NCBI GenBank assembly: GCA_016462055.1
Contig: JAEMTX010000080.1
Location: 1 to 8,235, forward strand
Length of the DNA: 8,235 nucleotides
DNA from: Acidimicrobiia bacterium
GTDB taxonomy: Bacteria; Actinomycetota; Acidimicrobiia; Acidimicrobiales; Acidimicrobilacustridaceae
Direction of reading: 5' to 3'
How positions within the stretch are numbered: the first letter of the stretch is position 1; each line of letters begins with the position of its first letter. Both the position numbers and the translations under genes were made by a program. The notes beneath the pieces were generated by a model. The model was not told where the DNA came from. It saw only the letters and a program-made list of their open reading frames with translations, and searched no databases. Positions 1 through 6,744 of the stretch are shown here, one piece after another.

Positions 1-1329
1 GTCAGGAAGTACGGCGAATGCTTGCCAGATTTCGCGTTCAAGGCCAGCGGCCTTCACTTCTTCGCGCACGATGGCATCGGCCTTCTGCAGCATCTCAACT
101 TTGTCGGGAGTGACTTCGCCAATAATGCGCACACCGAGTCCCGGGCCAGGGAATGGTTGGCGCCACACGATTTCGTCGGGAAGACCGAGTTCGGTTCCGA
201 CTTTGCGGACCTCGTCTTTGAACAATGCTCGCAGCGGTTCAACGAGTTCGAAATCCATGTCGTCGGGAAGTCCGCCAACGTTGTGATGACTCTTGATCTT
301 GGCTGCGTCCTTCGTGCCCGATTCGATGACATCGGGATACAGCGTGCCCTGCACGAGGAACTTGGCGTCGTCGAGACCGCCTTTGGCATCTTCAAAAATG
401 CGAATGAACAGTTCGCCGATTGCTTTGCGCTTTTCTTCCGGGTCGGTAAGACCAGCGAGACGTTCGAAGAAACGATCGCCTGCACGCACATGGATCAGTT
501 CAATGCCCTGATGCCGCTGGAATGTTTCAACGACCTGTTCGCCTTCGCCAAGACGCATAAGGCCGGTGTCGACAAACACACACGTGAGTTGCGAACCGAT
601 TGCCTTGTGCACCAGCGCAGCCGCAACGGCGGAATCGACACCGCCGGACAACCCGCAAATGGCGCGACCGCTGCCGACCTGGGCGCGAATCAGTTCGATC
701 TGCGTGTCGATGATTGATGACATTGTCCATGACGGATCTAGACCGCACCCGTCGTAAAGGAAATGTTCGAGAAGTTCTTGGCCATGCGGCGTGTGCACAA
801 CCTCAGGGTGGAACTGCACGCCGTAGCGGCGGTTCTTCACATCTTCATAGGCCGCCGCCGGTGTTTCCGGTGTTGACGCGGTGACCGTTGCACCAACAGG
901 CGGAACCGTGATGGTGTCGAAGTGGCTCATCCATACCGATTGCGTGCGGGGCTGAGCCGAACTGAACAGCACGTCGTCGGCCACCACAGTGAGTTCGGTG
1001 CGACCGTATTCACCACGGTCAGTGCGAGAGACCTCGCCACCAAGATCTCGAGCCAACAACTGTGCGCCGTAGCAAATACCCAGAATCGGCACGCCGAGTT
1101 CGTAGACGCCTTGATCGATAGAGGGTGCGCCTTCGACATGCACCGAGGCCGGACCACCAGAAAAGATGATTCCGGCGGGTTTTTTTGCGGCAATTTCGGC
1201 CGCAGTCAGGTTGTGGCTGACGATTTCGGAAAACACATGCGCTTCACGCACGCGCCGAGCAATGAGTTGCGCGTATTGCGCGCCAAAATCGACGACAAGA
1301 ACGGGACCTACCGCCGATTCGGGGCTCAA
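1..1329 (-). CDS. guaA: GMP synthase (glutamine-hydrolysing), C-terminus cut by window edge
   Basis: This enzyme aminates XMP to GMP with glutamine and ATP, the last step of de novo GMP synthesis, in the cytoplasm. 443 residues are visible of the usual 510-525. The missing part is the end of the C-terminal dimerisation domain. The N-terminal class I glutamine amidotransferase domain begins VLVVDFGAQYAQLI and carries the triad C86 (GICYGAQ), H174 and E176 (FHPEV). The ATP-pyrophosphatase P-loop SGGVDS is at 228-233. Further GuaA landmarks are VQGTLYPDVIES, KSHHNVGGLP and FPGPGLGVRI. The frame has a stop at 1380-1378. Between it and the amidotransferase motif there is no ATG or GTG, so TTG at 1329 is chosen; CTG at 1335 is the only near alternative. 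TTG lies two bases after the guaB3 stop, which suggests coupled translation. A small oddity is WMSHFD, where most family members have WMSHGD. Confidence 0.97.
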   Translation of the reverse strand, partial: MSPESAVGPVLVVDFGAQYAQLIARRVREAHVFSEIVSHNLTAAEIAAKKPAGIIFSGGPASVHVEGAPSIDQGVYELGVPILGICYGAQLLARDLGGEVSRTDRGEYGRTELTVVADDVLFSSAQPRTQSVWMSHFDTITVPPVGATVTASTPETPAAAYEDVKNRRYGVQFHPEVVHTPHGQELLEHFLYDGCGLDPSWTMSSIIDTQIELIRAQVGSGRAICGLSGGVDSAVAAALVHKAIGSQLTCVFVDTGLMRLGEGEQVVETFQRHQGIELIHVRAGDRFFERLAGLTDPEEKRKAIGELFIRIFEDAKGGLDDAKFLVQGTLYPDVIESGTKDAAKIKSHHNVGGLPDDMDFELVEPLRALFKDEVRKVGTELGLPDEIVWRQPFPGPGLGVRIIGEVTPDKVEMLQKADAIVREEVKAAGLEREIWQAFAVLPD

Positions 1330-1331
1330 GA

Positions 1332-2495
1332 TCAGTGACCCATCCCGACGCCCTGCGCCTTCTGCAGGGCCTTTCCTTCAGTCTGCAGTGCAGGTGCAAC
1401 CATGACCTCGGCCTTTTGGAATTCCTTGACTGTTTGATAGCCACAAGTGGCCATCGAAGTGCGCAACGCGCCGAACAAGTTCATGCGCCCGTCATTTTCG
1501 TTGGCGGGGCCGATAAGGATTTCTTCGAGCGTTCCGCGAATGGCGGTCTTCACACGAGCACCGCGCGGAAGCGTGGGATGGAACGTGGCCATGCCCCAGT
1601 GATAACCGCGGCCAGGAGCTTCCGATGCTGCAGCAAGCGGTGAACCGATCATGACGGCATCGGCACCGCACACGATGGCCTTGGCGATGTCGCCACCGGT
1701 TCCCATACCGCCGTCGGCGATGACCTGGCAGTAGACACCGGTTTCGTCGAGATGACGCATGCGTGCGGCGCGAGCATCGGCAATTGCTGTTGCTTGCGGA
1801 ACACCAAGACCAAGCACCGCGCGAGTCGTGCATGCGTGACCGGGACCGACACCAACAAGAACACCGGCTGCACCGGTGCGCATGAGATGCAGCGCTGCTT
1901 GATAGGAAGCGCAACCACCGACGATCACGGGGATGTCGATTTCACGAACGAACTTCTTGAGATTGAGCGGTTCCGCTGTCTTCGACACATGCTCAGCCGA
2001 AACAACGGTGCCTTGGATAACAAGCAGATCGAGTTCGGCGTCGAGTATGGCCTTGCTCAGCGATTCAGTGCGCTGCGGAGTCACTGACGCACAAGACGTA
2101 ACGCCTGCCGCATTAATTTCACGAATGCGCTGGGTTACGAGTTCGGGCTTGATGGGCTCCATGTAGATCTGCTGCATACGCGCAGTGGCTTTTTCGACAT
2201 CAAGTTTGCTGATTTCTTCGAGCAATGATTCGGGATCTTCGTAACGAGTCCACAGACCTTCAAGGTTCAATACGCCAACGCCACCGATTCGACCGATTTC
2301 AATAGCGGTTGCGGGGCTCACAACGCCGTCCATCGCCGAGGCCATAAGTGGGAGTTGGAACTTGAACGCGTCGATCTCCCAAGTGATCTCGACATCTTCA
2401 GGATCGCGAGTACGACGACTCGGCACGATTGCGATGTCATCGAAGCCGTAGGCCCGACGACCCGACTTACCCATTCCGATCTCGACTTCAGCCAT
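1332..2495 (-). CDS. guaB3: GuaB3-family IMP dehydrogenase-related protein
   Basis: This is a 387-residue TIM-barrel protein of the IMPDH/GMP reductase superfamily. It is shorter than classical IMPDH (about 490) because it lacks the CBS pair. Visible signatures are GRRAYGFDDIAIVPSRRTRD at the N-terminus, the substrate/catalytic loop GVGPGHACTTR with C222, and the phosphate-binding DGGMGTGGDI (261-270) followed by GADAVMIGSPLA. C222 sits where IMPDH and GMP reductase carry their nucleophile, so the protein is probably catalytic. Whether it acts as IMP dehydrogenase or otherwise cannot be read from sequence: actinobacterial GuaB3 is poorly characterised, and a cyanobacterial GuaB3 is reported, as I recall, to have IMPDH activity. 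ATG 2495 is preceded by GAAGGGA at suitable spacing. The stop is two bases before guaA, which fits a role in guanine nucleotide synthesis. Confidence 0.93.
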   Translation of the reverse strand: MAEVEIGMGKSGRRAYGFDDIAIVPSRRTRDPEDVEITWEIDAFKFQLPLMASAMDGVVSPATAIEIGRIGGVGVLNLEGLWTRYEDPESLLEEISKLDVEKATARMQQIYMEPIKPELVTQRIREINAAGVTSCASVTPQRTESLSKAILDAELDLLVIQGTVVSAEHVSKTAEPLNLKKFVREIDIPVIVGGCASYQAALHLMRTGAAGVLVGVGPGHACTTRAVLGLGVPQATAIADARAARMRHLDETGVYCQVIADGGMGTGGDIAKAIVCGADAVMIGSPLAAASEAPGRGYHWGMATFHPTLPRGARVKTAIRGTLEEILIGPANENDGRMNLFGALRTSMATCGYQTVKEFQKAEVMVAPALQTEGKALQKAQGVGMGH

Positions 2496-2520
2496 TGCTG
2501 ATCCCTTCGCTCAAATCCGT

Positions 2521-2533
2521 CGGGGAAACCCCG
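2521..2533. other. GC-rich hairpin in the 95-nt Nudix-guaB3 spacer
   Basis: The spacer 2496-2590 contains CGGGG-AAA-CCCCG, a 5-bp perfect stem with a 3-base loop. It overlaps the palindrome CCCCGGGG, and GGGCCC lies further upstream in guaB3 terms. No T-run follows on the minus strand, so it does not look like an intrinsic terminator. It lies about 26 bases before the guaB3 start and could be a leader structure or chance in GC-rich DNA. I see no convincing -10/-35 pair in the spacer. Confidence 0.3.
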
Positions 2534-2590
2534 GGGGAGGAATGGCGGAACTGGACCGCAAGGGCCCCACTCCGCTGGAAAGAGAGAACT

Positions 2591-3343
2591 CTACTCGCCG
2601 AGACCGGGCGGGAGGACAGCGTTCGGTGCGTCCCAATGCGAGATTTCAGCGTTCGGATCATGGGTGCCAGTGACGATCGACAGCAGGTTGCGGAGCATTG
2701 CTGCCGTCGCCCCCCAGACGGTGTCGCCCTCGATTTCGAAAAAGAACACCGGGCGCGTGTACTCGCCAAATGTCCACAATTCCTCGTGAAAAACCCCATC
2801 TTTGAGCAATTCATCAAGCCCCACGTGAAGCACAAGCTCCACTTCATCGGGCGCGGCCTGCAGCGTTGGGATCACTACATGCGGGTCAGTGATTTCGGCC
2901 ACGTACGGCACGATCCATGATCGACTCGTCACCGTCCGGAGGTGATCGAGTTCGCCGAGGTGCACAACTGCTGTCGGATCAAGCGCAATCTCTTCCTCGG
3001 CCTCACGAAGCGCTGTGGCCCAAAGCTCCTCCCCCGGTTCCTGACGGCCGCCAGGGAAACTGACCTCGCCACTGTGATTGCGGAGGTTCTTCGACCGACG
3101 GGTCAGAACGACGGTGGCACGACCGCCTTGAGCACCATCGTCATAGAACGCAGCGAGAACCGCGGACCGCAACGCGCCATCGGCAACGTCTTGGGCTCGA
3201 GGTGATGCCGAGGTCGCCATGGCGGCACGAATCTCGGCCAGCGTTGGGCGACGAAATTCAGAGGCAAGGTGTGCCCATGGGGCCGGTCCGCCTTCGACGG
3301 TGCCCGCAGGACGGGGAATCTGCTGCGCCCCGCCGCGGTTCAG
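2591..3343 (-). CDS. Nudix hydrolase, CoA pyrophosphatase (NudL/CoAse) type, probable CTG start
   Basis: A predicted Nudix hydrolase that would cleave CoA or CoA-like dinucleotide pyrophosphates. Numbered from the ATG at 3220 (209 aa), the Nudix box spans G58 to L80: G-x5-E64-x7-R72-E73-x2-E76-E77, with Ala replacing the usual Gly near its end. Just before it, VVLTRRSKNLRNHSGEVSFP matches the CoAse signature (LTxRSxxLRxHxGxVxFPGG). Start choice: the frame stays open for 48 codons upstream of ATG 3220, to a stop at 3367-3365, with no ATG, GTG or TTG. That stretch encodes protein-like sequence (RGGAQQIPRP, then GGPAPWAHL, then RRPTLAEIRAA) that I recall as typical of N-termini in actinobacterial relatives. 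CTG at 3343 overlaps the preceding gene's stop as CTGA and has an AGGCAGGCGA-like site upstream, giving 250 aa. The conventional alternative is ATG 3220. The gene is certain; the start is inference (about 0.65). Confidence 0.88.
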   Translation of the reverse strand: MNRGGAQQIPRPAGTVEGGPAPWAHLASEFRRPTLAEIRAAMATSASPRAQDVADGALRSAVLAAFYDDGAQGGRATVVLTRRSKNLRNHSGEVSFPGGRQEPGEELWATALREAEEEIALDPTAVVHLGELDHLRTVTSRSWIVPYVAEITDPHVVIPTLQAAPDEVELVLHVGLDELLKDGVFHEELWTFGEYTRPVFFFEIEGDTVWGATAAMLRNLLSIVTGTHDPNAEISHWDAPNAVLPPGLGE

Positions 3344-3513
3344 GACTCGCCTGCCTGCTTTTGTTCAACAAGGACGCGAAGCAATTCAGGCATCCCCGCA
3401 GTTTTCAGATTGGCCATGACGCGACCGGGTGTGTTTTCACCGGTTTCCCATTCGGTCCAGGCAGCAAGCAACTTCTCGGGATCGGGCGGTGGTGGTCCTT
3501 CACTCATGTCCAT
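3340..3513 (-). CDS. small conserved-looking hypothetical protein, 57 aa
   Basis: A short ORF of 57 residues between the groEL terminator and the Nudix gene. It begins MDMSEGPPPPDPEKLLAAW and continues TEWETGENTPGRVMANLKTA before ending GES. It has no signal peptide, membrane segment, cysteine or known motif. It looks like an acidic, proline-rich tail followed by an amphipathic helical domain with two tryptophans. I recall similar TPGRVxANLKTxG proteins in actinobacteria beside Nudix genes, but this is memory, not a search. The stop TGA (3342-3340) overlaps the proposed CTG start of the Nudix gene, suggesting coupling and a related job. ATG 3513 or ATG 3507 could start it. Neither has a Shine-Dalgarno site. 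A TACCCT hexamer ends seven bases before ATG 3513, so leaderless transcription is possible but weakly supported. Function unknown. Confidence 0.75.
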   Translation of the reverse strand: MDMSEGPPPPDPEKLLAAWTEWETGENTPGRVMANLKTAGMPELLRVLVEQKQAGES

Positions 3514-3581
3514 GCACGGAAGGGTAGCGACATGCGGTCTCGTGGCGACTCTCTACGAGAGGAAATTCGAGACATCGTGAC

Positions 3582-3617
3582 AAAACGCAAACGGCCGGCC
3601 CCGAAGGACCGGCCGTT
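3582..3617 (-). terminator. intrinsic terminator of groES-groEL with UUCG tetraloop
   Basis: Read on the minus strand, arms AACGGCCGGUCC and GGGCCGGCCGUU (3617-3606 and 3601-3590) pair over 12 bp with one G-U wobble. They enclose UUCG closed by C-G, the extra-stable tetraloop. The tail reads TGCGTTTTG. It begins about 22 bases after the groEL stop and isolates the chaperonin unit from the downstream Nudix/gua block. Confidence 0.9.
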
Positions 3618-3639
3618 ACGAACAACCCGTTAGGGCTGA

Positions 3640-5274
3640 TTACATCATTCCGCCCATGCCACCCATACCGCCCATGGCAGCAGCAGCGCCGCCACCGTCG
3701 TCGGGCTTATCGGCGACGAGAGCTTCAGTGGTAAGGAGCAGGGCCGCAATCGACGCTGCGTTCTGCAGTGCAGCGCGGGTGACCTTGGCCGGGTCGATGA
3801 CGCCAGCCTTGAGAAGGTCAACCATTTCGCCGGTTGCTGCGTTAAAGCCCATCGAACCCTTTTGGGCTTCGACCTGCTGAACGATGACGGCACCTTCGTG
3901 GCCAGCGTTGTCAGCAATGAGTCGGGCCGGAGCTTCGAGTGCACGGTAGACAGCGCGTGCGCCAGTTGCTTCGTCGCCTTCGAGCGTCTCAATGGTCTTC
4001 TTCAGCGCTGCACGAGCACGAAGAAGTGCGGTACCGCCACCGGCGACAACACCTTCTTCGATAGCTGCACGTGTTGCACTGAGTGCATCTTCGATGCGGT
4101 GCTTCTTTTCCTTGAGTTCAACTTCGGTGGCTGCGCCAACCTTGATAACCGCAACGCCGCCCGAAAGCTTCGCAAGACGCTCTTGGAGCTTCTCACGATC
4201 CCAATCGGAATCAGTGTCGTCGATCTCACGCTTGATCTGCGCAACACGACCGTTGACGTCAGCGGACTCGCCGGCGCCTTCAACGATGGTGGTTTCGTCC
4301 TTGGTCACAACAACCTTGCGGGCGGTGCCGAGGAGGTCAAGCGTGGCCGAGTCGAGCTTGAGGCCAATCTCTTCGCTGATGACCTGGCCGCCGGTGAGGA
4401 TGGCCATGTCAGCAAGCATCGCCTTGCGGCGCTCGCCAAAGCCTGGAGCCTTGACGGCAACAGAGTTGAACGTGCCACGGATCTTGTTCACGACGAGAGT
4501 CGCAAGCGCTTCACCGTCGACATCCTCGGCGATGATCAGAAGGGGCTTGCCCGACTGCATGACCTTCTCGAGCACGGGAAGCATGTCCTGCACTGACGAG
4601 ATCTTCGAGTTCACGAAGAGGATGTAGGGGTTTTCGAGCACTGCTTCTTGACGCTCAAGGTCAGAAACGAAGTACGGGGACAAGTAGCCCTTGTCGAACT
4701 GCATGCCTTCTACGAAGTCGAGATCCATACCGAAGGTGTTGGACTCTTCGACGGTGACAACGCCGTCCTTGCCGACCTTGTCGATTGCGTCAGCAATGAT
4801 GCCACCGATAACGGTGTCCGCAGCAGAGATGCTGGCGACCTGAGCGATCTCGGACTTGTCGTCGATCTCCTTGGCCTGCTTCTTGATGCTTTCCACTGCG
4901 GAAGCAACAGCCTTTTCGATGCCGCGCTTGAGACCAAGCGGGCTCGCACCGGCAGCGACGTTGCGAAGACCTTCGCGAACGAGAGCCTGAGCAAGAACAG
5001 TGGCGGTGGTGGTGCCGTCGCCAGCGATGTCATTGGTCTTGGTTGCAACTTCCTTGACCAGCTGTGCACCCATGTTCTCGAAAGGATCTTCGAGTTCGAT
5101 TTCACGAGCGATGGAAACACCATCGTTGGTGATGGTCGGTGCACCGAACTTCTTGTCGAGGACAACGTTGCGACCCTTCGGGCCGAGCGTCACCTTGACG
5201 GCGTCAGCCAGTGCATTCACACCGGCTTCGAGGGCGCGTCGTGCGTCCTCATCGAACTTAAGCATCTTTGCCAT
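3640..5274 (-). CDS. groEL: chaperonin GroEL (Hsp60)
   Basis: The 60-kDa chaperonin, which forms a double heptameric ring and folds proteins in its cavity with ATP and the GroES lid. The length of 544 is standard. Landmarks are MAKMLKFDEDARRALEAG, TITNDGVSIA with D51, the ATP loop GDGTTTATVLA (85-95), and the catalytic aspartate D396 in RIEDALSATRAA (equivalent to E. coli D398), followed by EEGVVAGGGTALLRA. The C-terminus is the canonical flexible GGMGGMGGMM tail. It lies 14 bases after groES and shares its promoter and CIRCE operator. SD-like GGAA precedes ATG 5274. In mycobacteria the groES-linked copy (GroEL1) has a His-rich tail and the orphan GroEL2 a GGM tail, so this one looks like the housekeeping type. 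Confidence 0.99.
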   Translation of the reverse strand: MAKMLKFDEDARRALEAGVNALADAVKVTLGPKGRNVVLDKKFGAPTITNDGVSIAREIELEDPFENMGAQLVKEVATKTNDIAGDGTTTATVLAQALVREGLRNVAAGASPLGLKRGIEKAVASAVESIKKQAKEIDDKSEIAQVASISAADTVIGGIIADAIDKVGKDGVVTVEESNTFGMDLDFVEGMQFDKGYLSPYFVSDLERQEAVLENPYILFVNSKISSVQDMLPVLEKVMQSGKPLLIIAEDVDGEALATLVVNKIRGTFNSVAVKAPGFGERRKAMLADMAILTGGQVISEEIGLKLDSATLDLLGTARKVVVTKDETTIVEGAGESADVNGRVAQIKREIDDTDSDWDREKLQERLAKLSGGVAVIKVGAATEVELKEKKHRIEDALSATRAAIEEGVVAGGGTALLRARAALKKTIETLEGDEATGARAVYRALEAPARLIADNAGHEGAVIVQQVEAQKGSMGFNAATGEMVDLLKAGVIDPAKVTRAALQNAASIAALLLTTEALVADKPDDGGGAAAAMGGMGGMGGMM

Positions 5275-5288
5275 GTGTCAGATTCCGA

Positions 5289-5579
5289 TCACTTGATGAC
5301 CGCGAGGACATCGCGGGCGTTGAGGATGAGCACGTCTTGGCCATCGACGGTGATTTCCGTGCCGCCGTACTTCGAATAGACGACGGTGTCGCCCTTCTTG
5401 ACGTCAATAGGAATGATGTCGCCGGTCTGTTCGCTGCGACGGCCAGGGCCGACGGCAAGAACTTCGCCCTGCTGGGGCTTTTCTTTGGCGGTATCGGGAA
5501 TGACCAGACCGCTAGCGGTCGTTGCTTCGCTCTGTCCGGGAAGGACCACAATGCGGTCCTCGAGGGGCTGAAGGTTCAT
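5289..5579 (-). CDS. groES: co-chaperonin GroES (Hsp10)
   Basis: The heptameric lid of the GroEL chamber. The 96 residues match the family length (95-100). It opens MNLQPLEDRIVVLPGQSEAT. The mobile loop that binds GroEL is at about residues 17-33 (SEATTASGLVIPDTAKE), followed by KPQQGEVLAVGPG. The closing strand region contains KKGDTVVYSKYGGTEITVDG and DVLAVIK. GGAGG lies eight bases before ATG 5579. It is the first gene of the heat-shock unit under a CIRCE element and is followed by groEL after 14 bases. Confidence 0.98.
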   Translation of the reverse strand: MNLQPLEDRIVVLPGQSEATTASGLVIPDTAKEKPQQGEVLAVGPGRRSEQTGDIIPIDVKKGDTVVYSKYGGTEITVDGQDVLILNARDVLAVIK

Positions 5580-5587
5580 AGCTGGAG

Positions 5588-5592
5588 CCTCC
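5588..5592 (-). promoter_or_regulatory. strong ribosome binding site of groES
   Basis: The minus strand reads GGAGG with eight bases before ATG 5579, a near-ideal Shine-Dalgarno sequence and the strongest one seen in the window. It fixes the groES start. Confidence 0.85.
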
Positions 5593-5631
5593 GTAAGGCA
5601 GTTGGTAGTGACACTTGCGGGTTGCGAGCGC

Positions 5632-5658
5632 TTAGCACTCTCCGCATGGGACTGCTAA
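5632..5658. promoter_or_regulatory. CIRCE operator (HrcA binding site) of groES-groEL
   Basis: TTAGCACTC-N9-GACTGCTAA. The CIRCE consensus is TTAGCACTC-N9-GAGTGCTAA, so the left arm and the spacing of nine are perfect and the right arm differs at one position (C for G). It lies 53 bases upstream of the groES start, over the predicted transcription start, where HrcA binding would block transcription until heat shock. This implies an hrcA gene elsewhere in the genome. Confidence 0.95.
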
Positions 5659-5687
5659 CGATAGGCCCCCGACCCCTGAGGCCACAA
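5658..5687 (-). promoter_or_regulatory. predicted sigma70-like promoter of groES-groEL
   Basis: On the minus strand, TTGTGG (5687-5682) is followed by an 18-base spacer and TATCGT (5663-5658). A start about seven bases downstream would fall inside the CIRCE element and give a leader of roughly 70 bases. The hexamers are imperfect; position relative to CIRCE is the main support. Confidence 0.55.
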
Positions 5688-5703
5688 CCTGAGATCGGGT
5701 ATT

Positions 5704-6744
5704 TCAGGAGAGGGTCGAGACCAGGCGCAGATTGGGGTCGGCGCCGGTGTCGAGGGGCGATGGCCCATCTGATTGCAGCCGGTACCAGCCCGCCGCGGCG
5801 ACCATGGCGGCATTATCGGTGCACATGGCCCGGCTGGGCAGGAATGCCCGCAGCCCATCGGCCACGCAGGCATCGAGCAATCGCTCACGGAGCAGCGAAT
5901 TGGCCGCCACTCCCCCGGCAAGACACAAACCCTTGGCCCCGTGATCACGAGCGGCCCGACGAGCTTTGGTGACAAGGACGTCGACCACGGCCTCTTGGAA
6001 CGCCGCCGCGACATCAGCGGTGTGTACTTCAGGATTGCGACGAACGTAATTGACGACCGAAGTCTTGAGGCCCGAGAACGAAAAGTCATAGCCCTCGTTG
6101 AGCATGGCCCGAGGGAACTGCATCGATTGCGGATCGCCTTCCATCGAAATGGCGTCGATGGCTGGGCCACCGGGATAGCCAAGTCCGAGATAGCGCGCGA
6201 CTTTGTCGAACGCTTCGCCGGCGGCGTCATCGATAGTTGAGCCCAGAACACGGTAGTTGCCGTGTCCTTCCATCAGCACAAGAAGAGTGTGGCCACCTGA
6301 CACCAACAAGACGACAACCGGAAGTTCAATCTCCGGATCTTCAAGCAGCGCCGCATACAAGTGAGCCTCAAGATGATTCACTGCGATAAACGGAACATCC
6401 CAAACCAGCGCGAGTGTCTTTGCTGCACTCACGCCAACAAGTAACGCGCCGATAAGGCCAGGCCCGACCGTTGCTGCAACTGCGTCGACATGGTCGTCTT
6501 GGATGCCAGCCTCGATAAGCGAACGAGCAATCACTGGTGTCAAGAGTTCAACGTGTGCGCGGCTAGCGATTTCCGGAACGACTCCGCCGTAGCGCGCGTG
6601 GATGTCGATTTGGCTTGAGACAACCGAGGACAAAACATGGTGACCATCGACAACAACAGCAGCGGCGGTTTCATCGCAACTTGTTTCGATACCGAGAATG
6701 CGCATACCTGCGGGATATGGCTGGGAATTTTCTTCCGTCGTCAC
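5704..6744 (-). CDS. tsaD: tRNA N6-threonylcarbamoyladenosine transferase TsaD
   Basis: The catalytic subunit that moves the threonylcarbamoyl group from TC-AMP to A37 of ANN-decoding tRNAs, working with TsaB and TsaE. 346 residues, a Kae1/Qri7/TsaD ASKHA fold. Motifs: GIETSCDET (18-26), the metal-binding histidines H124 and H128 in NHLEAH, VSGGH (148-152), LAGGVAAN (275-282) and CTDNAAM with metal ligand D310. GTG 6744 overlaps the rimI stop as GTGA and gives a 13-residue leader. ATG 6705 would begin exactly at MRILGIETSC, as in most family members, but has only a poorly spaced GCAGGT before it. I keep GTG because of the overlap. The downstream spacer holds the groES promoter; I see no clear terminator after tsaD. 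Confidence 0.97.
   Translation of the reverse strand: MTTEENSQPYPAGMRILGIETSCDETAAAVVVDGHHVLSSVVSSQIDIHARYGGVVPEIASRAHVELLTPVIARSLIEAGIQDDHVDAVAATVGPGLIGALLVGVSAAKTLALVWDVPFIAVNHLEAHLYAALLEDPEIELPVVVLLVSGGHTLLVLMEGHGNYRVLGSTIDDAAGEAFDKVARYLGLGYPGGPAIDAISMEGDPQSMQFPRAMLNEGYDFSFSGLKTSVVNYVRRNPEVHTADVAAAFQEAVVDVLVTKARRAARDHGAKGLCLAGGVAANSLLRERLLDACVADGLRAFLPSRAMCTDNAAMVAAAGWYRLQSDGPSPLDTGADPNLRLVSTLS

Noticed and set aside
22..717. 231-codon plus-strand open frame opposite guaA
   Set aside because: The opposite strand encodes GuaA with all motifs continuously in frame. The plus frame shows no family features.
3549..3561. CTCTC-TAC-GAGAG small inverted repeat upstream of the 57-aa ORF
   Set aside because: A five-base stem is within chance expectation. 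It does not match a known operator such as CIRCE, and it sits away from any firm promoter.
3862..5379. Two long open frames on the plus strand (about 244 and 243 codons) opposite groEL
   Set aside because: They are antisense shadows of groEL codon bias. This type of frame has been wrongly labelled NAD-specific glutamate dehydrogenase in databases. No ribosome site or promoter supports them.
5664..5703. Possible terminator after tsaD
   Set aside because: Only a four-base GGCC stem and a CCTGAG direct repeat are present, with no T-run. Read-through of the t6A operon into groES cannot be excluded.
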